Source: Dipteronia dyeriana
Lineage: Eukaryota; Streptophyta; Magnoliopsida; Sapindales; Sapindaceae
Length of the DNA stretch: 64,000 bases
NCBI GenBank assembly: GCA_032871835.1
Contig: CM065299.1
Coordinates: forward strand, 744,001 to 808,000
Direction: 5' to 3'
Position 1 is the stretch's first letter; each line of letters starts with the position of its first letter. Under the pieces are notes generated by a model. It had not been told where the DNA came from. It was given only the letters and a program-made list of their open reading frames with translations, and made no database searches. Below are positions 10,821 to 22,337 of this stretch, one piece after another. A program made the translations under genes and the position numbers.

Positions 10821-11195
10821 TTGGTCTTTTTCCGATCCGTAATCCAATGCCAAGGCTACTGCATCATTCCCTCCATGGTAGAAAAACGTCAACCTCGACG
10901 TCAACCTCGACGTCGTATCCTTCTCCTCAAAATCACTAAAATAAGGCACCAGATGTTTTACATTGAACACATCAGCTGTACGAATATGGCTAGGAAGCTT
11001 TAATCGGTATGCGTTTGGATTTATCTTCTCAAGCACCTCAAGCGGATCGATCTTCTTTGCCATAAGTTTGTTGTACTCCCTAACTGCAAAACGGTCTTTA
11101 GTCAAGATAGCCCATACATAATCCCCCACCTCAAACTTCACCATGCGGCGTTTCCTGTCAGCTGCGGCTTTGTACTTTGTTGTAGATTTTAACAA
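10818..11195 (-). pseudogene. Integrase C-terminal part, module A
   Basis: The minus-strand frame gives [50 protein letters not shown] and a short acidic end. This is the C-terminal DNA-binding (SH3-like) region of a plant Ty3/gypsy integrase. In modules B (about 13745-14060) and C (about 16614-16930) the same region is interrupted by stops and a small duplication around CTGCGACTTTTCCGGTCAG, so only module A keeps an open frame. Confidence 0.75.
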
Positions 11196-11539
11196 GTTGT
11201 CATGAACTTACTTGTGAGTTTCCTACAAATGTTGAATGAAATCCTCAGCTTTCCCACGAATCCGAGTCTTGTTTGGAAGAGGTACTAAGTGAGTGGACCA
11301 CGAGGGATGACCGAGTACATCACTTGAAAATGACTAAAACTTGTGCTCTGATTTATTACATGATTGTGTGCAAATTCGGCATGGTGAGCTTTTGATCCCA
11401 AACCCGAGTATATGAGTATGTGCATGTTATTGTGTGCAAATTTGGCCTGCCTGGCAGAGCTTCGCAATAAATTTTCCAGTGACCTGTTGACTACTTCAGT
11501 CTATCAATCCATCTGTGGGTGATATGCACTGTTGAAATC

Positions 11540-11780
11540 AAGCCGCGTGTTCACTAACTTCCACAGGCTGCGCCTCTCGATCGGACACGATGGAATTAGG
11601 CAGTCCATGTAAACGATATACTTCCCGAAAAAAAAAGTTGAGCAACACTAACTGCGTCTGTGGTCTTTTTGCATGGAATGAAGTGAACCATCTTCGAAAA
11701 CCTACCCACGACTACAAAAATCGAATCAAATCCACGTTGAGTTCTTGGTAAACCGAGGATGAAATCTATGCTCACTTCTG
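11540..11780 (-). pseudogene. Integrase catalytic core remnant, module A
   Basis: It corresponds to the frame that is open in module B at 14644-14408 ([26 protein letters not shown]). Here a CCCGAAAAAAAAAG tract gives a different length of the A-run and breaks the frame. The DFILGLP and SKMVHFIPC motifs belong to the RNase H-fold integrase core of Ty3/gypsy elements. Confidence 0.65.
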
Positions 11781-11884
11781 TCTGGGGTACAAACCTGCAT
11801 TAGTGGCCTTCCCTTTTTAAACTTGACAAACTCAACAACATTCCACTTCTCTTCGAATCGTTGGCCAAAAATAGCTTGCATTGA

Positions 11885-12442
11885 CTAATTGGAGTGTACG
11901 ATCTCGACCCACATGCCCTTCCCCATATAGTTCCTTAATGATTGCAGTCGCAAGCTGCAGTCGGGAATGCACAACTGATTTCCCCAAAACAAAAAACCAT
12001 TTAGCAATAAAAAATTTGATTTCTCTCTAGACTGTAAAGCTGTTAGAATGGCTAAGAAATATGGGTCCGTAGCAAGTGTCGCACGAAATAATTCAAAATC
12101 GGGTACCGAGAGACTCATAGTTGACAACAAGTTACTTCGCCGACTCAATGCATCTACAACTCTGTTAGAAGTACTTGCTTTGTGTTTCAAGACGAATGTG
12201 AACTTTTGTAGATAAGCTGACCGAGCTGCATGTCTAGCCAAAATTTTATCTTGACTGCGGAGATGTTTTAGAGCTTCGTGATCAGTAAAGAGGATGAACT
12301 CACGATGAAACAGGTAGTGTCTCCAATGTTTTACGGCTTGGACCACTGCGTAGAACTCAATGTCATAGGTGTTGTACCATGATCTTGCCCCTGATAGCTT
12401 CTGACTGAAAAACGTCACTGGTTTGCTAGCTTGACTTAACAC
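11885..12442 (-). pseudogene. RNase H domain, module A
   Basis: A 185-residue minus-strand frame: VTFFSQKLSGARSWYNTYD, EFYAVVQAVKHWRHYL, FILFTDHEALKHL and VVDALSRR. This is the RNase H domain of a Ty3/gypsy polyprotein with the FTDHEAL and ALSRR motifs intact. A stop before it separates it from the RT C-terminal remnant. The translated sequence is identical to the module B copy at 14754-15311, evidence of very recent duplication. Confidence 0.85.
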
Positions 12443-13014
12443 TGCTCTTATGCCTAGCTTAGATGCATCACTGTGAAGTTCGAAAGGCTACGAAAAGTCA
12501 AGCAGGATTAATATAGGGGTTGTTTTCAACCGTAACTTGATGAGTTTGAAGGTTTCATTAGCCTCTGGAGTCCATTCGAATTTGTCTTTATTTATACAGT
12601 CAATTATGGGAGCCATGATGCTGCTAAAATATAAGATAAAATGCATATAGAAGGCTGCTACACCATGAAATCTTCTGACTTCTGTGTCAGTTTTTGAACC
12701 TCTTCAGTTGCCATAGTATTTTCACAACTTTCCACATCGATTATATATCAACACACCTTGCCTAAAATAGTACAAGTCGACTGGAACACATTGTTTCGAA
12801 GCCAATCACTTTCATCAGCTCGTAGAGTCAAGAAAGTGAGTCGTACTACAAACATCAGACCAGAATTGCCTCTAACAAAATCTTATTCGATAACACCTTC
12901 TTCATCAAACCGAGCCTCTACTCCAACCTCTACATCCCCCTCTCCACCAGCGTCTGTTTCATTGAACAATGCTGATCTCTTTCCCAACTTTCGACATTTC
13001 GATTGTCAGTGTCC
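12443..13014 (-). pseudogene. RT C-terminal and protease remnant, module A
   Basis: On the minus strand a gag-protease linker with protease motifs (around DWLRNN and STCTILGKV) runs directly into the RT C-terminus (FHGVAAFY, IMAPIID, FEWTPEAEEAFKL), so nearly all of the RT catalytic domain has been deleted. The open frame on the + strand here (97 residues) is the antisense of this remnant. The right edge, AGTGTCCTGCTCGG, is the amplification junction where element sequence meets kinesin flank. Confidence 0.7.
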
Positions 13015-14407
13015 TGCTCGGAGACTGAATGGTCGAAGGAGGATCGGGTGAGATATTGATAAACATAAGGGTTTTTGGTGTAACGGAAGCTCTATGAGAA
13101 AATCCTACAAGAAACAATTAGAAACAACCTACTAATGTTCTGTTGATCCGCGCACGGATGCTAGAGCACTAGGTTTCAAATACGACAATCTTCGTGCACG
13201 AAGGATGTGTAATTGGATAGTCGAGAAACAATTCTCTGACATTTTATTAATAATCAAAAACTACCCAACAAAAGTGGCTTATAAGTCTATTTGAAGTAAA
13301 CAAACTCTAACCCTAATTCTGAAACCTTGCTGAGCGAAGAACTACTTAAAAACCTGAAATAATAAAAACTACCAAAAATGACAAATTTGAGTTACATACG
13401 GAAACAAATAAAACTAAAGATTCTAAGCAAGCCGGAATTGATGGAAGTTGATTCAAATTTGGAAAAATAAAATTATTACGAAATTAAAACTTTCCTGAAA
13501 TGGAAAAAACGAGAATTTCAGAGCCTAAATGAAAGAATTTGACTAAAATAGGGTATACCTCATAACCCAAGGTCATGATTTTCAAAGATCTCACCGATCC
13601 ATATTAACTGTGAAAGTTTAACGTCATTCCGACTCCGTCGCCCGCTAGTAGGATCGATTTACCTCTTTTCATTGGTCTTTTTCCGATCCCACCCCTCTAA
13701 GTAATCCAATGCCAAGGCTGCTGCATCAGTCCTTCCAGGGTAAAAAAACGTCAACCTCGACGTCGTATCATCCTCCTCAAAATCACCAAAATAAGGCACC
13801 AGATGTTTTAAATTGAACACATCAGCTGTAGGAATACGACTAGGAAACTTTAATCAGTATGCGTTTGGATTTATCTTCTCAAGCACCTCAAGTGGACCGA
13901 TCTTCTTTGCCATAAGTTTGTTGTACTCCCAAACTGTAAAACTGTCTTTAGTCAAGATAGCCTATACATAATCCCCCACCTCAAACTTCACCAGGCGGCG
14001 TTTCCTGTCAACTGCGACTTTTCCGGTCAGCTGCGGCTTTGTACTTTGATGTAGATTTTAACAAGTTGTCATGAACTTACTTGTGAGTTTCCTGCAAATG
14101 TTGAATGAAATCCTCGGCTTTCCCACGAATTCGAGTCTTGTTTGGAAGAGGTAGTAAGTGAGCGGACCACGAGGGATGACCGAGTACATCACGTGAAAAG
14201 GACTAAAACTTGTGCTCTGATTTATTATGTGATTGTGTGCAAATTCAGCATGGCTGAGCTTTTGATCCTAAACTTGAGTATATGAGTATGTGCACGAGAT
14301 TGTGTGCAAATTCAGCCTTTCTGGTTGAGCTTCACAATAAATTTCCCAATGACCTGTTGACTACTTCAGTCTATCAATCCGTCTGTGGGTGATATGCACT
14401 GTTGAAA

Positions 14408-14644
14408 TCAAGCCGCGTGTTCACTAACTTCCACAGGCTGCGCCTCTCGATCGGACACGATGGAATTAGGCAGTTCATGCAAATGATATACTTCCCAAAA
14501 AAAAAGTTGAGCAACACTAACTGCGTCTGTGGTCTTTTTGCATGGAATGAAGTGAACCATCTTCGAAAACCTACCCACGACTACAAAAATCGAATCAAAT
14601 CCACGTTGAGTTCTTGGTAAACCGAGGATGAAATCTATGCTCAC
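14408..14644 (-). pseudogene. Integrase catalytic core fragment, module B
   Basis: A 78-residue minus-strand frame: [32 protein letters not shown] and SIVSDREAQ. These are the first part of the integrase DDE core, with the D of the DFI motif and SDRE, where SDRD is usual. It ends early, before the usual catalytic glutamate region, so it is inactive. Confidence 0.75.
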
Positions 14645-14753
14645 TTCTGTCTGGGGTACAAACCTGCATTAGTGGCCTTCCCTTTTTAAACTTGACAAAC
14701 TCAACAACATTCCACTTCTCTTCGAATCGTTGGCCAAAAATAGCTTGCATTGA

Positions 14754-15311
14754 CTAATTGGAGTGTACGATCTCGACCCACATGCCCTTCCCCATATAGT
14801 TCCTTAATGATTGCAGTCGCAAGCTGCAGTCGGGAATGCACAACTGATTTCCCCAAAACAAAAAACCATTTAGCAATAAAAAATTTGATTTCTCTCTAGA
14901 CTGTAAAGCTGTTAGAATGGCTAAGAAATATGGGTCCGTAGCAAGTGTCGCACGAAATAATTCAAAATCGGGTACCGAGAGACTCATAGTTGACAACAAG
15001 TTACTTCGCCGACTCAATGCATCTACAACTCTGTTAGAAGTACTTGCTTTGTGTTTCAAGACGAATGTGAACTTTTGTAGATAAGCTGACCGAGCTGCAT
15101 GTCTAGCCAAAATTTTATCTTGACTGCGGAGATGTTTTAGAGCTTCGTGATCAGTAAAGAGGATGAACTCACGATGAAACAGGTAGTGTCTCCAATGTTT
15201 TACGGCTTGGACCACTGCGTAGAACTCAATGTCATAGGTGTTGTACCATGATCTTGCCCCTGATAGCTTCTGACTGAAAAACGTCACTGGTTTGCTAGCT
15301 TGACTTAACAC
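14754..15311 (-). pseudogene. RNase H domain, module B
   Basis: Identical in translation to the module A domain at 11885-12442 (185 residues, FTDHEAL and ALSRR motifs). Upstream stops separate it from the RT remnant. It has no start context or partner domain, so it is a decayed piece of a polyprotein. Confidence 0.85.
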
Positions 15312-15883
15312 TGCTCTTATGCCTAGCTTAGATGCATCACTGTGAAGTTCGAAAGGCTACGAAAAGTCAAGCAGGATTAATATAGGGGTTGTTTTCAACC
15401 GTAACTTGATGAGTTTGAAGGTTTCATTAGCCTCTGGAGTCCATTCGAATTTGTCTTTATTTATACAGTCAATTATGGGAGCCATGATGCTGCTAAAATA
15501 TAAGATAAAATGCATATAGAAGGCTGCTACACCATGAAATCTTCTGACTTCTGTGTCAGTTTTTGAACCTCTTCAGTTGCCATAGTATTTTCACAACTTT
15601 CCACATCGATTATATATCAACACACCTTGCCTAAAATAGTACAAGTCGACTGGAACACATTGTTTCGAAGCCAATCACTTTCATCAGCTCGTAGAGTCAA
15701 GAAAGTGAGTCGTACTACAAACATCAGACCAGAATTGCCTCTAACAAAATCTTATTCGATAACACCTTCTTCATCAAACCGAGCCTCTACTCCAACCTCT
15801 ACATCCCCCTCTCCACCAGCGTCTGTTTCATTGAACAATGCTGATCTCTTTCCCAACTTTCGACATTTCGATTGTCAGTGTCC

Positions 15884-18745
15884 TGCTCGGAGACTGAATG
15901 GTCGAAGGAGGATCGGGTGAGATATTGATAAACATAAGGGTTTTTGGTGTAACGGAAGCTCTATGAGAAAATCCTACAAGAAACAATTAGAAACAACCTA
16001 CTAATGTTCTGTTGATCCGCGCACGGATGCTAGAGCACTAGGTTTCAAATACGACAATCTTCGTGCACGAAGGATGTGTAATTGGATAGTCGAGAAACAA
16101 TTCTCTGACATTTTATTAATAATCAAAAACTACCCAACAAAAGTGGCTTATAAGTCTATTTGAAGTAAACAAACTCTAACCCTAATTCTGAAACCTTGCT
16201 GAGCGAAGAACTACTTAAAAACCTGAAATAATAAAAACTACCAAAAATGACAAATTTGAGTTACATACGGAAACAAATAAAACTAAAGATTCTAAGCAAG
16301 CCGGAATTGATGGAAGTTGATTCAAATTTGGAAAAATAAAATTATTACGAAATTAAAACTTTCCTGAAATGGAAAAAACGAGAATTTCAGAGCCTAAATG
16401 AAAGAATTTGACTAAAATAGGGTATACCTCATAACCCAAGGTCATGATTTTCAAAGATCTCACCGATCCATATTAACTGTGAAAGTTTAACGTCATTCCG
16501 ACTCCGTCGCCCGCTAGTAGGATCGATTTACCTCTTTTCATTGGTCTTTTTCCGATCCCACCCCTCTAAGTAATCCAATGCCAAGGCTGCTGCATCAGTC
16601 CTTCCAGGGTAAAAAAACGTCAACCTCGACGTCGTATCATCCTCCTCAAAATCACCAAAATAAGGCACCAGATGTTTTACATTGAACACATCAGCTATAG
16701 GAATACGACTAGGAAACTTTAATCAGTATGCGTTTGGATTTATCTTCTCAAGCACCTCAAGTGGACCGATCTTCTTTGCCATAAGTTTGTTGTACTCCCA
16801 AACTGTAAAACGGTCTTTAGTCAAGATAGCCTATACATAATCCCCCACCTCAAACTTCACCAGGCGGCGTTTCCTGTCAACTGCGACTTTTCCGGTCAGT
16901 TGCGGCTTTGTACTTTGATGTAGATTTTAACAAGTTGTCATGAACTTACTTGTGAGTTTCCTGCAAATGTTGAATGAAATCCTCGGCTTTCCCACGAATT
17001 CGAGTCTTGTTTGGAAGAGGTAGTAAGTGAGCGGACCACGAGGGATGACCGAGTACATCACTTGAAAAGGACTAAAACTTGTGCTCTGATTTATTATGTG
17101 ATTGTGTGCAAATTCAGCATGGCTGAGCTTTTGATCCTAAACTTGAGTATATGAGTATGTGCACGAGATTGTGTGCAAATTCAGCCTGTCTGGTTGAGCT
17201 TCACAATAAATTTCCCAATGACCTGTTGACTACTTCAGTCTATCAATCCGTCTGTGGGTGATATGCACTGTTGAAATCAAGCCGCGTGTTCACTAACTTC
17301 CACAGGCTGCGCCTCTCGATCGGACACGATGGAATTAGGCAGTTCATGCAAATGATATACTTCCCAAAAAAAAAGTTGAGCAACACTAACTGCGTCTGTG
17401 GTCTTTTTGCATGGAATAAAGTGAACCATCTTCGAAAACCTATCCACAACTACAAAAATCGAATCAAATCCACGTTGAGTTCTTTATAAACCGAGGATGA
17501 AATCCATGCTCACTTCTGTCTGGGGTACAGACCTGCATTAGTGGCCTTCCCTTTTTAAACTTGACAAACTCGACAACGTTCCACTTCTCTTCGAATCGTT
17601 GGCCAAAAATAGCTTGCATTGACTAATTGGAGTGTACGATCTCGACCCACATGCCCTTCCCCATATAGTTCCTAATGATTGCAGTCGCAAGCTGCAGTCG
17701 GGAATGCACAACTGATTTCCCCGAAACAAAAAACCATTTAGCAATAAAAAATTTGATTTCTCTCTAGACTGTAAAGCTGTTAGAATGGCTAAGAAATATG
17801 GGTCCGTAGCAAGTGTCACACGGAATAATTCAAAATCGGGTACCGAGAGACTCATAGTTGACAACAAGTTACTTCGCCGACTCAATGCATCTACAACTCT
17901 GTTAGAAGTACTTGCTTTGTGTTTCAAGACGAATGTGAACTTTTGTAGATAAGCTGACCGAGCTGCATGTCTAGCCAAAATTTTATCTTGACTGCGGAGA
18001 TGTTTTAGAGCTTCGTGATCTGTAAAGAGGATGAACTCACGATGAAAAAGGTAGTGTCTCCAATGTTTTATGGCTTGGACCACTGCGTAGAACTCAATGT
18101 CGTAGGTGTTATACCATGATCTTGCCCCTGATAGCTTCTGACTGAAAAACGTCACTGGTTTCTAGCTTGACTTAACACTGCTCTTATGCCTAGCTTAGAT
18201 GCATCACTGTGAAGTTCGAAAGGCTGCAAAAAATCAAGCAGGATTAATATAGGGGTTGTTGTCAACCGTAACTTGATGAGTTTGAAGGCTTCTTCAGCCT
18301 CTGGAGTCCATTCGAATTTGTCTTTATTTATACAGTCAATTATGGGAGCCATGATGCTGTTAAAATATAAGATAAAATGCATATAGAAGGCTGCTACACC
18401 ATGAAATCTTCTGACTTCTGTGTCAGTTTTTGAACCTCTTCAGTTGCCATAGTATTTTCACAACTTCCCACATCGATTATATATCATCACACCTTGCCTA
18501 AAATAGTACAAGTCGACTGGAACACATTGTTTCGAAGCCAATCACTTTCATCAGCTCGTAGAGTCAAGAAAGTGAGTCGTACTACAAACATCAGACAAGA
18601 ATTGCCTCTAACAAAATCTTATTCGATAACACCTTCATCAAACCGAGCCTCTTCTCCAAACTTTACACCCCCCTCTCCACCAGCGTCTGTTTCGTTGAAC
18701 AATGCTGATCTCTTTCCCAAATTTCGACATTCCAATTGTTAGTGT
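15884..18745 (-). repeat. Module C of the tandem triplication
   Basis: It contains kinesin flank, an LTR (15945-16540), integrase remnants (17449-17243 includes [12 protein letters not shown], a conserved motif of the integrase core), RNase H (18155-17538) and the RT C-terminal piece (18382-18152). Its right half differs from A and B at scattered sites. It continues without a junction into gag, so it is the original module next to the 5' half of the element. Confidence 0.8.
17538..18155 (-). pseudogene. RNase H domain, module C
   Basis: A 205-residue minus-strand frame beginning MTFFSQKLSGARSWYNTYD, with HWRHYLFHREFILFTDHEAL and ALSRR. It differs from modules A and B by several substitutions, and by a one-base loss near 17672 that changes the C-terminal residues. 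The preceding RT piece (18382-18152: FEWTPEAEEAFKLIK, PFELHSDASKLG) is in another frame after a small deletion. Confidence 0.85.
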
Positions 18746-19460
18746 TCTGCTTCGCCACAACTGAAACATTGTAGCCCACAAGACACTGTTCTTGGCGGAA
18801 CCTGGTTGTTAGGTGACTTGGCCTGGTTTGTGTTCGGACACGGAACACCACCGCTACTTCTGGCTACTGTCCGCTGTTGCTGGCTCGTGTTACTGCTGCT
18901 GGCCTCTGTTCTACCAAACGTTCCCCTTCCATTTCTTCGTGACAGGGTTTTTTCTATCTGCAAGGCTCTTTGATGTGCATCTGAGACTGTGACCGGGTCA
19001 AAAAGATTCACCACATCTAGGATTTGTTAACGTAACCCTCCGTAATATCTGGCTACCAACTAATCTTATGTTTCTTGAATATCATTACGCACTAGCAGCT
19101 GATAAAATTCTGCAGTATAACCATCAACTGTTTGCAATCCTTGCCTCAACTTTTGTAACCTATGATACATCAATTTTTAAAAATTGTGAGGTAAAAATTC
19201 TACACGCATCTTCTTCTTCATCATCTTTTCCCAATCGGTGAGCTTAGTCTTTCCTGAGCAATTTCGGGTGAGTTTGAGTTGCTGCCACCATGCGGCTGCC
19301 CGTCCCCGAAGCCGAGTTACCACCAATGCCACTCTTGCATTTTTTGAAACTTTTTTGAACTCTAAAATTTATTCTACAACTCTGAGCCATTCGAGGAACT
19401 CTTCTGGTTGCAGGTGTCCTTGAAACTCTAAGACTTCTGTCCTCATCCCCTACTCCCACC
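18739..19460 (-). pseudogene. gag remnant with zinc knuckle
   Basis: The minus-strand frame 19014-18739 gives MVNLFDPVTVSDAHQRALQI and ends CFSCGEAEH, a CCHC-type zinc knuckle (Cys-X2-Cys-X4-His) whose last cysteine is replaced by a stop. Further pieces of gag lie at 19460-19040 in shifted frames (RMAQSCRINFRVQKS). Gag binds element RNA. Stops and frameshifts make it non-functional. Confidence 0.7.
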
Positions 19461-19736
19461 GTTGATTCACTTCTGGGTCTCGTGCCGGTCGTCTATGTGC
19501 GAAAACTCTATTTCCTAGTAACTCTCATCATCGCTTTCTTCCTCGTCACTTCTCTTGCGAGGGATTAGAGGCAGGAAGGGATTTTGGTTGGCGATTAACG
19601 TGGCGAGTTGCTCGGTTAATTATGTAACCTACTACTCCAACTATGTCGTACGGTTATGTTCGATGACATCTTCTTTGGGTATCTGGTTTGGTTGTCGTCT
19701 CTTCGACGGCATGTTAATGTTGTTCTGAACGAACAC

Positions 19737-19749
19737 GACTCTGATACCA
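19737..19749 (-). other. Primer-binding site (tRNA-Met type)
   Basis: The minus strand reads TGGTATCAGAGTC, complementary to the 3' end of initiator tRNA-Met as in many plant Ty3/gypsy elements. It lies two bases inside the 5' LTR, which starts at 19752 on the + strand. Confidence 0.8.
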
Positions 19750-19751
19750 AC

Positions 19752-20258
19752 TGGTATAACAAAAGCTCTACGAGAAAAACTTGTAAGAAACAATTAGAAA
19801 TCACCTACTAATGTGAAGTTGATCCGCACACGATTGCCATAGCACTAGGCTTCAAATACGACAACCTTCGCGGACGAATGGTGTGTAATTGGATAATTGA
19901 GAGTCGTGTTCGTTCGGAAAAACATCAACATGCAGTGTAAGGAACAAACTATTTAAAGTAAACAAACTCTAACCCTAATTCTAAAACCTTGCTAAGTGAG
20001 AAACGACCTAAAAACCCGAAATAACAAAAATTACCAAAAATGGCAAATTTGAGTTATATACGGAAACAAAAAAAAACTAAAGATTCTAAGCAAACCGGAA
20101 TTGACGGAAGTCAATTCGGATTTGGAAAACTAAAAAAGGGTATGCATCATGACAACAGACTATGAATTTCGAAGATCTCATCGATCCGCATTAACTGTTA
20201 AAGTTTCACATCATTCCGACTTCGTCGCCCTGGCTAGTAGGATTGATTTGCCATTTTC
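19752..20258 (-). repeat. 5' LTR of the Ty3/gypsy element
   Basis: It shares TAACNNAAGCTCTACGAGAAAA at one end and GGATTGATTTGCC near the other with the 3' LTR copies. It is about 90 bases shorter than they are, and its middle differs (GAGTCGTGTTCGTTCGG). The far end has lost the expected terminal dinucleotide, so the boundary is uncertain by about 5 bases. Confidence 0.7.
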
Positions 20259-21600
20259 CTTTTGCAGTCTTTGCCTATAAAAGGTTGTTAAAAAAATTAA
20301 TTGATGTTAAAATGATGTCCACATATTCGAAAATGAACTTCGAGTTAAATAGAAAATGTATGTGAAGGTTAGCATGAACGGCTCTATAAAAAGTTTACCT
20401 CAAGAAGATTGTTAACTTTGAGTTCCTAAAAGAAGCATGGTTCTGTTTCGTTACCAAGGCTTTCATGACAGCACATAAAGTTGACAAACTCAAATTTATT
20501 ATCTGATTATGTTAAAAAAAATAATGAACATAATCGTATAAAATACACAAAACCCGAAGATTGATAATATGAAATGTTGAGTTAAAGATTCAAACAGATG
20601 ATGCACTTCTAAATGGTAACTTAAAAAAAAAACACATTAGTTTCCTTATGCCGATCACTCTGGTGTGCCAACTCACTTCCAGCTAAATCAATCAAGGTTA
20701 GAGCTCCCTGCACATGTTGTTTAGTGCCCTGACAAAGCAAGAGAATGTCAACATAAAAGCAGTCAGAAGTGTAAAAAAACATGCACAAATACAACATTAT
20801 AAAAACATGTATTGACCCCAGATATCTGCAGTGTGATGACCAAATGGCTCCTTGATGACTGCTCATTCATTTGTCTTACCTACAGACATGAAAAAATTGC
20901 AAATGGAATCAATTCGAATTAAATTGGGGTCTATTTGTTACAAAATGAATCTATTGTGATGCATTACTATTCCAAAACTTTTTGTGTACCCAATATACAA
21001 ATTTTAGAGAAATATCCGTGATTTATGTTAGTTGTAAAAACATTGTACAACCCCTATCCATAACATGCACACTACATCCTTTTGTATCTTGAACAAGACT
21101 ATTTCCATTTAAACTTAGTTAAACTTTCGTTTTCAAAAATGGTATTGATTATGTAAATTAATGCAGCAGCATTTACCTGGCTTGAGTAGCCTGCCGCAAA
21201 ACCATGGAAATATATTCTATTCTGGGAACATTAACAATCCTGAGGTTAGTGACGCAATGGTTCCCATTTGAATCAGTTTTTATTTCGCACTCCTGCATTC
21301 ACAAAGAGTGTCTTCGCTCGGAGTTTGAAGCAGGGGTCAACAAATCATAGATTGTCTCGTTGTATATTTCCAACGCTGATGCCTTCAAAGTTTGGGAACA
21401 TATGGTTAGAAGTTTGATCAGCACAACGAAAAATAACCAAATAGTAGGATAGTGGTTACATGCAGTTTGAATTCCCAACCCAATGAAGAATGGGAGACCG
21501 AGGTATCACCCTTTCTGCTCTAAGCCTTCTAATCCACCCATCATTGTATATGTTTTTTCAGAGTCTGTCTGACCATAAGCAAATATACAGACCTGCAAAA
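20259..21600 (-). pseudogene. Kinesin-14 fragment, copy 2, 5' part (most complete motor)
   Basis: Reading leftward from 21600: a P-loop exon (VCIFAYGQTDSEKTYTMMGG, 21600-21490), an EIYNE-type exon (about 21385-21180), a switch I exon (MNEQSSRSHLVITLQISG, about 20875-20815), a switch II exon (LTLIDLAGSELAHQSD, about 20735-20640) and an exon with VPFRNSKL (about 20500-20400), separated by introns. This is the order of a kinesin-14 (ATK-like) minus-end motor head, which normally moves microtubules in spindles. The Walker A motif GQTGSGKT reads GQTDSEKT, and stops occur in the P-loop and EIYNE exons. ATP binding should be lost. Confidence 0.8.
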
Positions 21601-22337
21601 AATACAACACATACGTGTTTTATTACACTCTTGACAGTTTTTAAGTTAATATTCTTTTGCTTTGTCATGGCACTAAACAACAAGTGCAAGGAGCTCTAAA
21701 CTTGATTGATTTAGTCGGAAGTGAGTTGGCACACCAGAGTGATCAACATAAGGAAACTAAGGTGTTTTTTTTAAGTAACCATTTAGAAGTGCATTATTTG
21801 TTTGAATCTTCAGCTCAACATTTCATATTATCAATCTTCGGGTTTTGTATATTTTATATGATCATGCTGACTTTTTTTTTTACATAATATGGCAATAAAT
21901 TTGAGTTTGTCAACTTTACGTGTTGTCATGAAAGCCTTGGTAATGAAGCAGAACCATGTTCCTTTTAGGAACTCAAAGTTAACACATCTTCTTGAGGTAA
22001 ACTTTTTATAGAGTCGTTCATGCTAGTCTTATGTCTTCACATACATTTTCTATTTAACTCGAAGTTCATTTTTGAATCAATGGACATCATTTTAACATCA
22101 ATTAATTTTTTGAACAACCTTTTCTAGGCAAAACTGCAAACCCTTATGTTTATCAATATCTCACCCGATCCTTCTTCGACCATTCGGACTCTGGACGCAT
22201 AAAAATTCACCAACGATGTTGAGGACCGTGAAAAAAGGACGTTTTCACAGCCAAATATGTCTTTACGGCGTGAAAAACTATCGAAGATGAGCGGTTTGAA
22301 ATCACCCAACCTTGGTGATTCTTCAAAGTTGAGAGCT
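21601..22337 (+). pseudogene. Kinesin-14 fragment, copy 3
   Basis: It starts in the intron before the switch II exon (ALNLIDLVGSELAHQSDQ at about 21690-21765). The next exon is 21893-21995 (INLSLSTL, NHVPFRNSKLTHLLE), but its acceptor reads ATATGG where other copies have ATCAGG. The last exon begins at 22129 and has a one-base loss at its start. It breaks off in the tail at about 22337, where copy 4 begins inverted. It lacks P-loop and switch I. Confidence 0.75.

Larger units (their letters stand above)
13014..15883 (-). repeat. Module B of the tandem triplication
   Basis: It contains about 55 bases of kinesin flank, an LTR (13076-13671), integrase C-terminus (broken), integrase core (open at 14644-14408), RNase H (15311-14754) and the protease/RT remnant. 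The right half (from about 14500) matches module A with no difference that I could see by eye. The left half matches module C, with about six differences. Module B is therefore a mosaic made by duplicating a segment that spanned the A/C boundary. Confidence 0.8.
10223..20258 (-). mobile_element. Ty3/gypsy LTR retrotransposon with triplicated 3' half
   Basis: Minus orientation: 5' LTR at about 19752-20258, primer-binding site, broken gag, then three tandem modules each holding protease remnant, RNase H, integrase and an LTR (LTRs at 10223-10820, 13076-13671 and 15945-16540). Most of the reverse transcriptase is missing in every module. The insertion splits a kinesin-14 copy. Flanking GTTTT (10218-10222) and CTTTT (about 20259-20263) are a plausible 5-base target duplication with one change. 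Modules repeat at 2853 and 2869 bases, and each repeat carries about 55 bases of the kinesin flank, so amplification came after insertion. The element cannot move on its own. Confidence 0.85.

Noticed and set aside
12758..13051. 97-codon + strand frame, repeated identically at 15627-15920 and similar at 18494-18742
   Set aside because: It is the antisense of the gag-protease/RT remnant. Its conservation reflects recent duplication of DNA, not protein selection.
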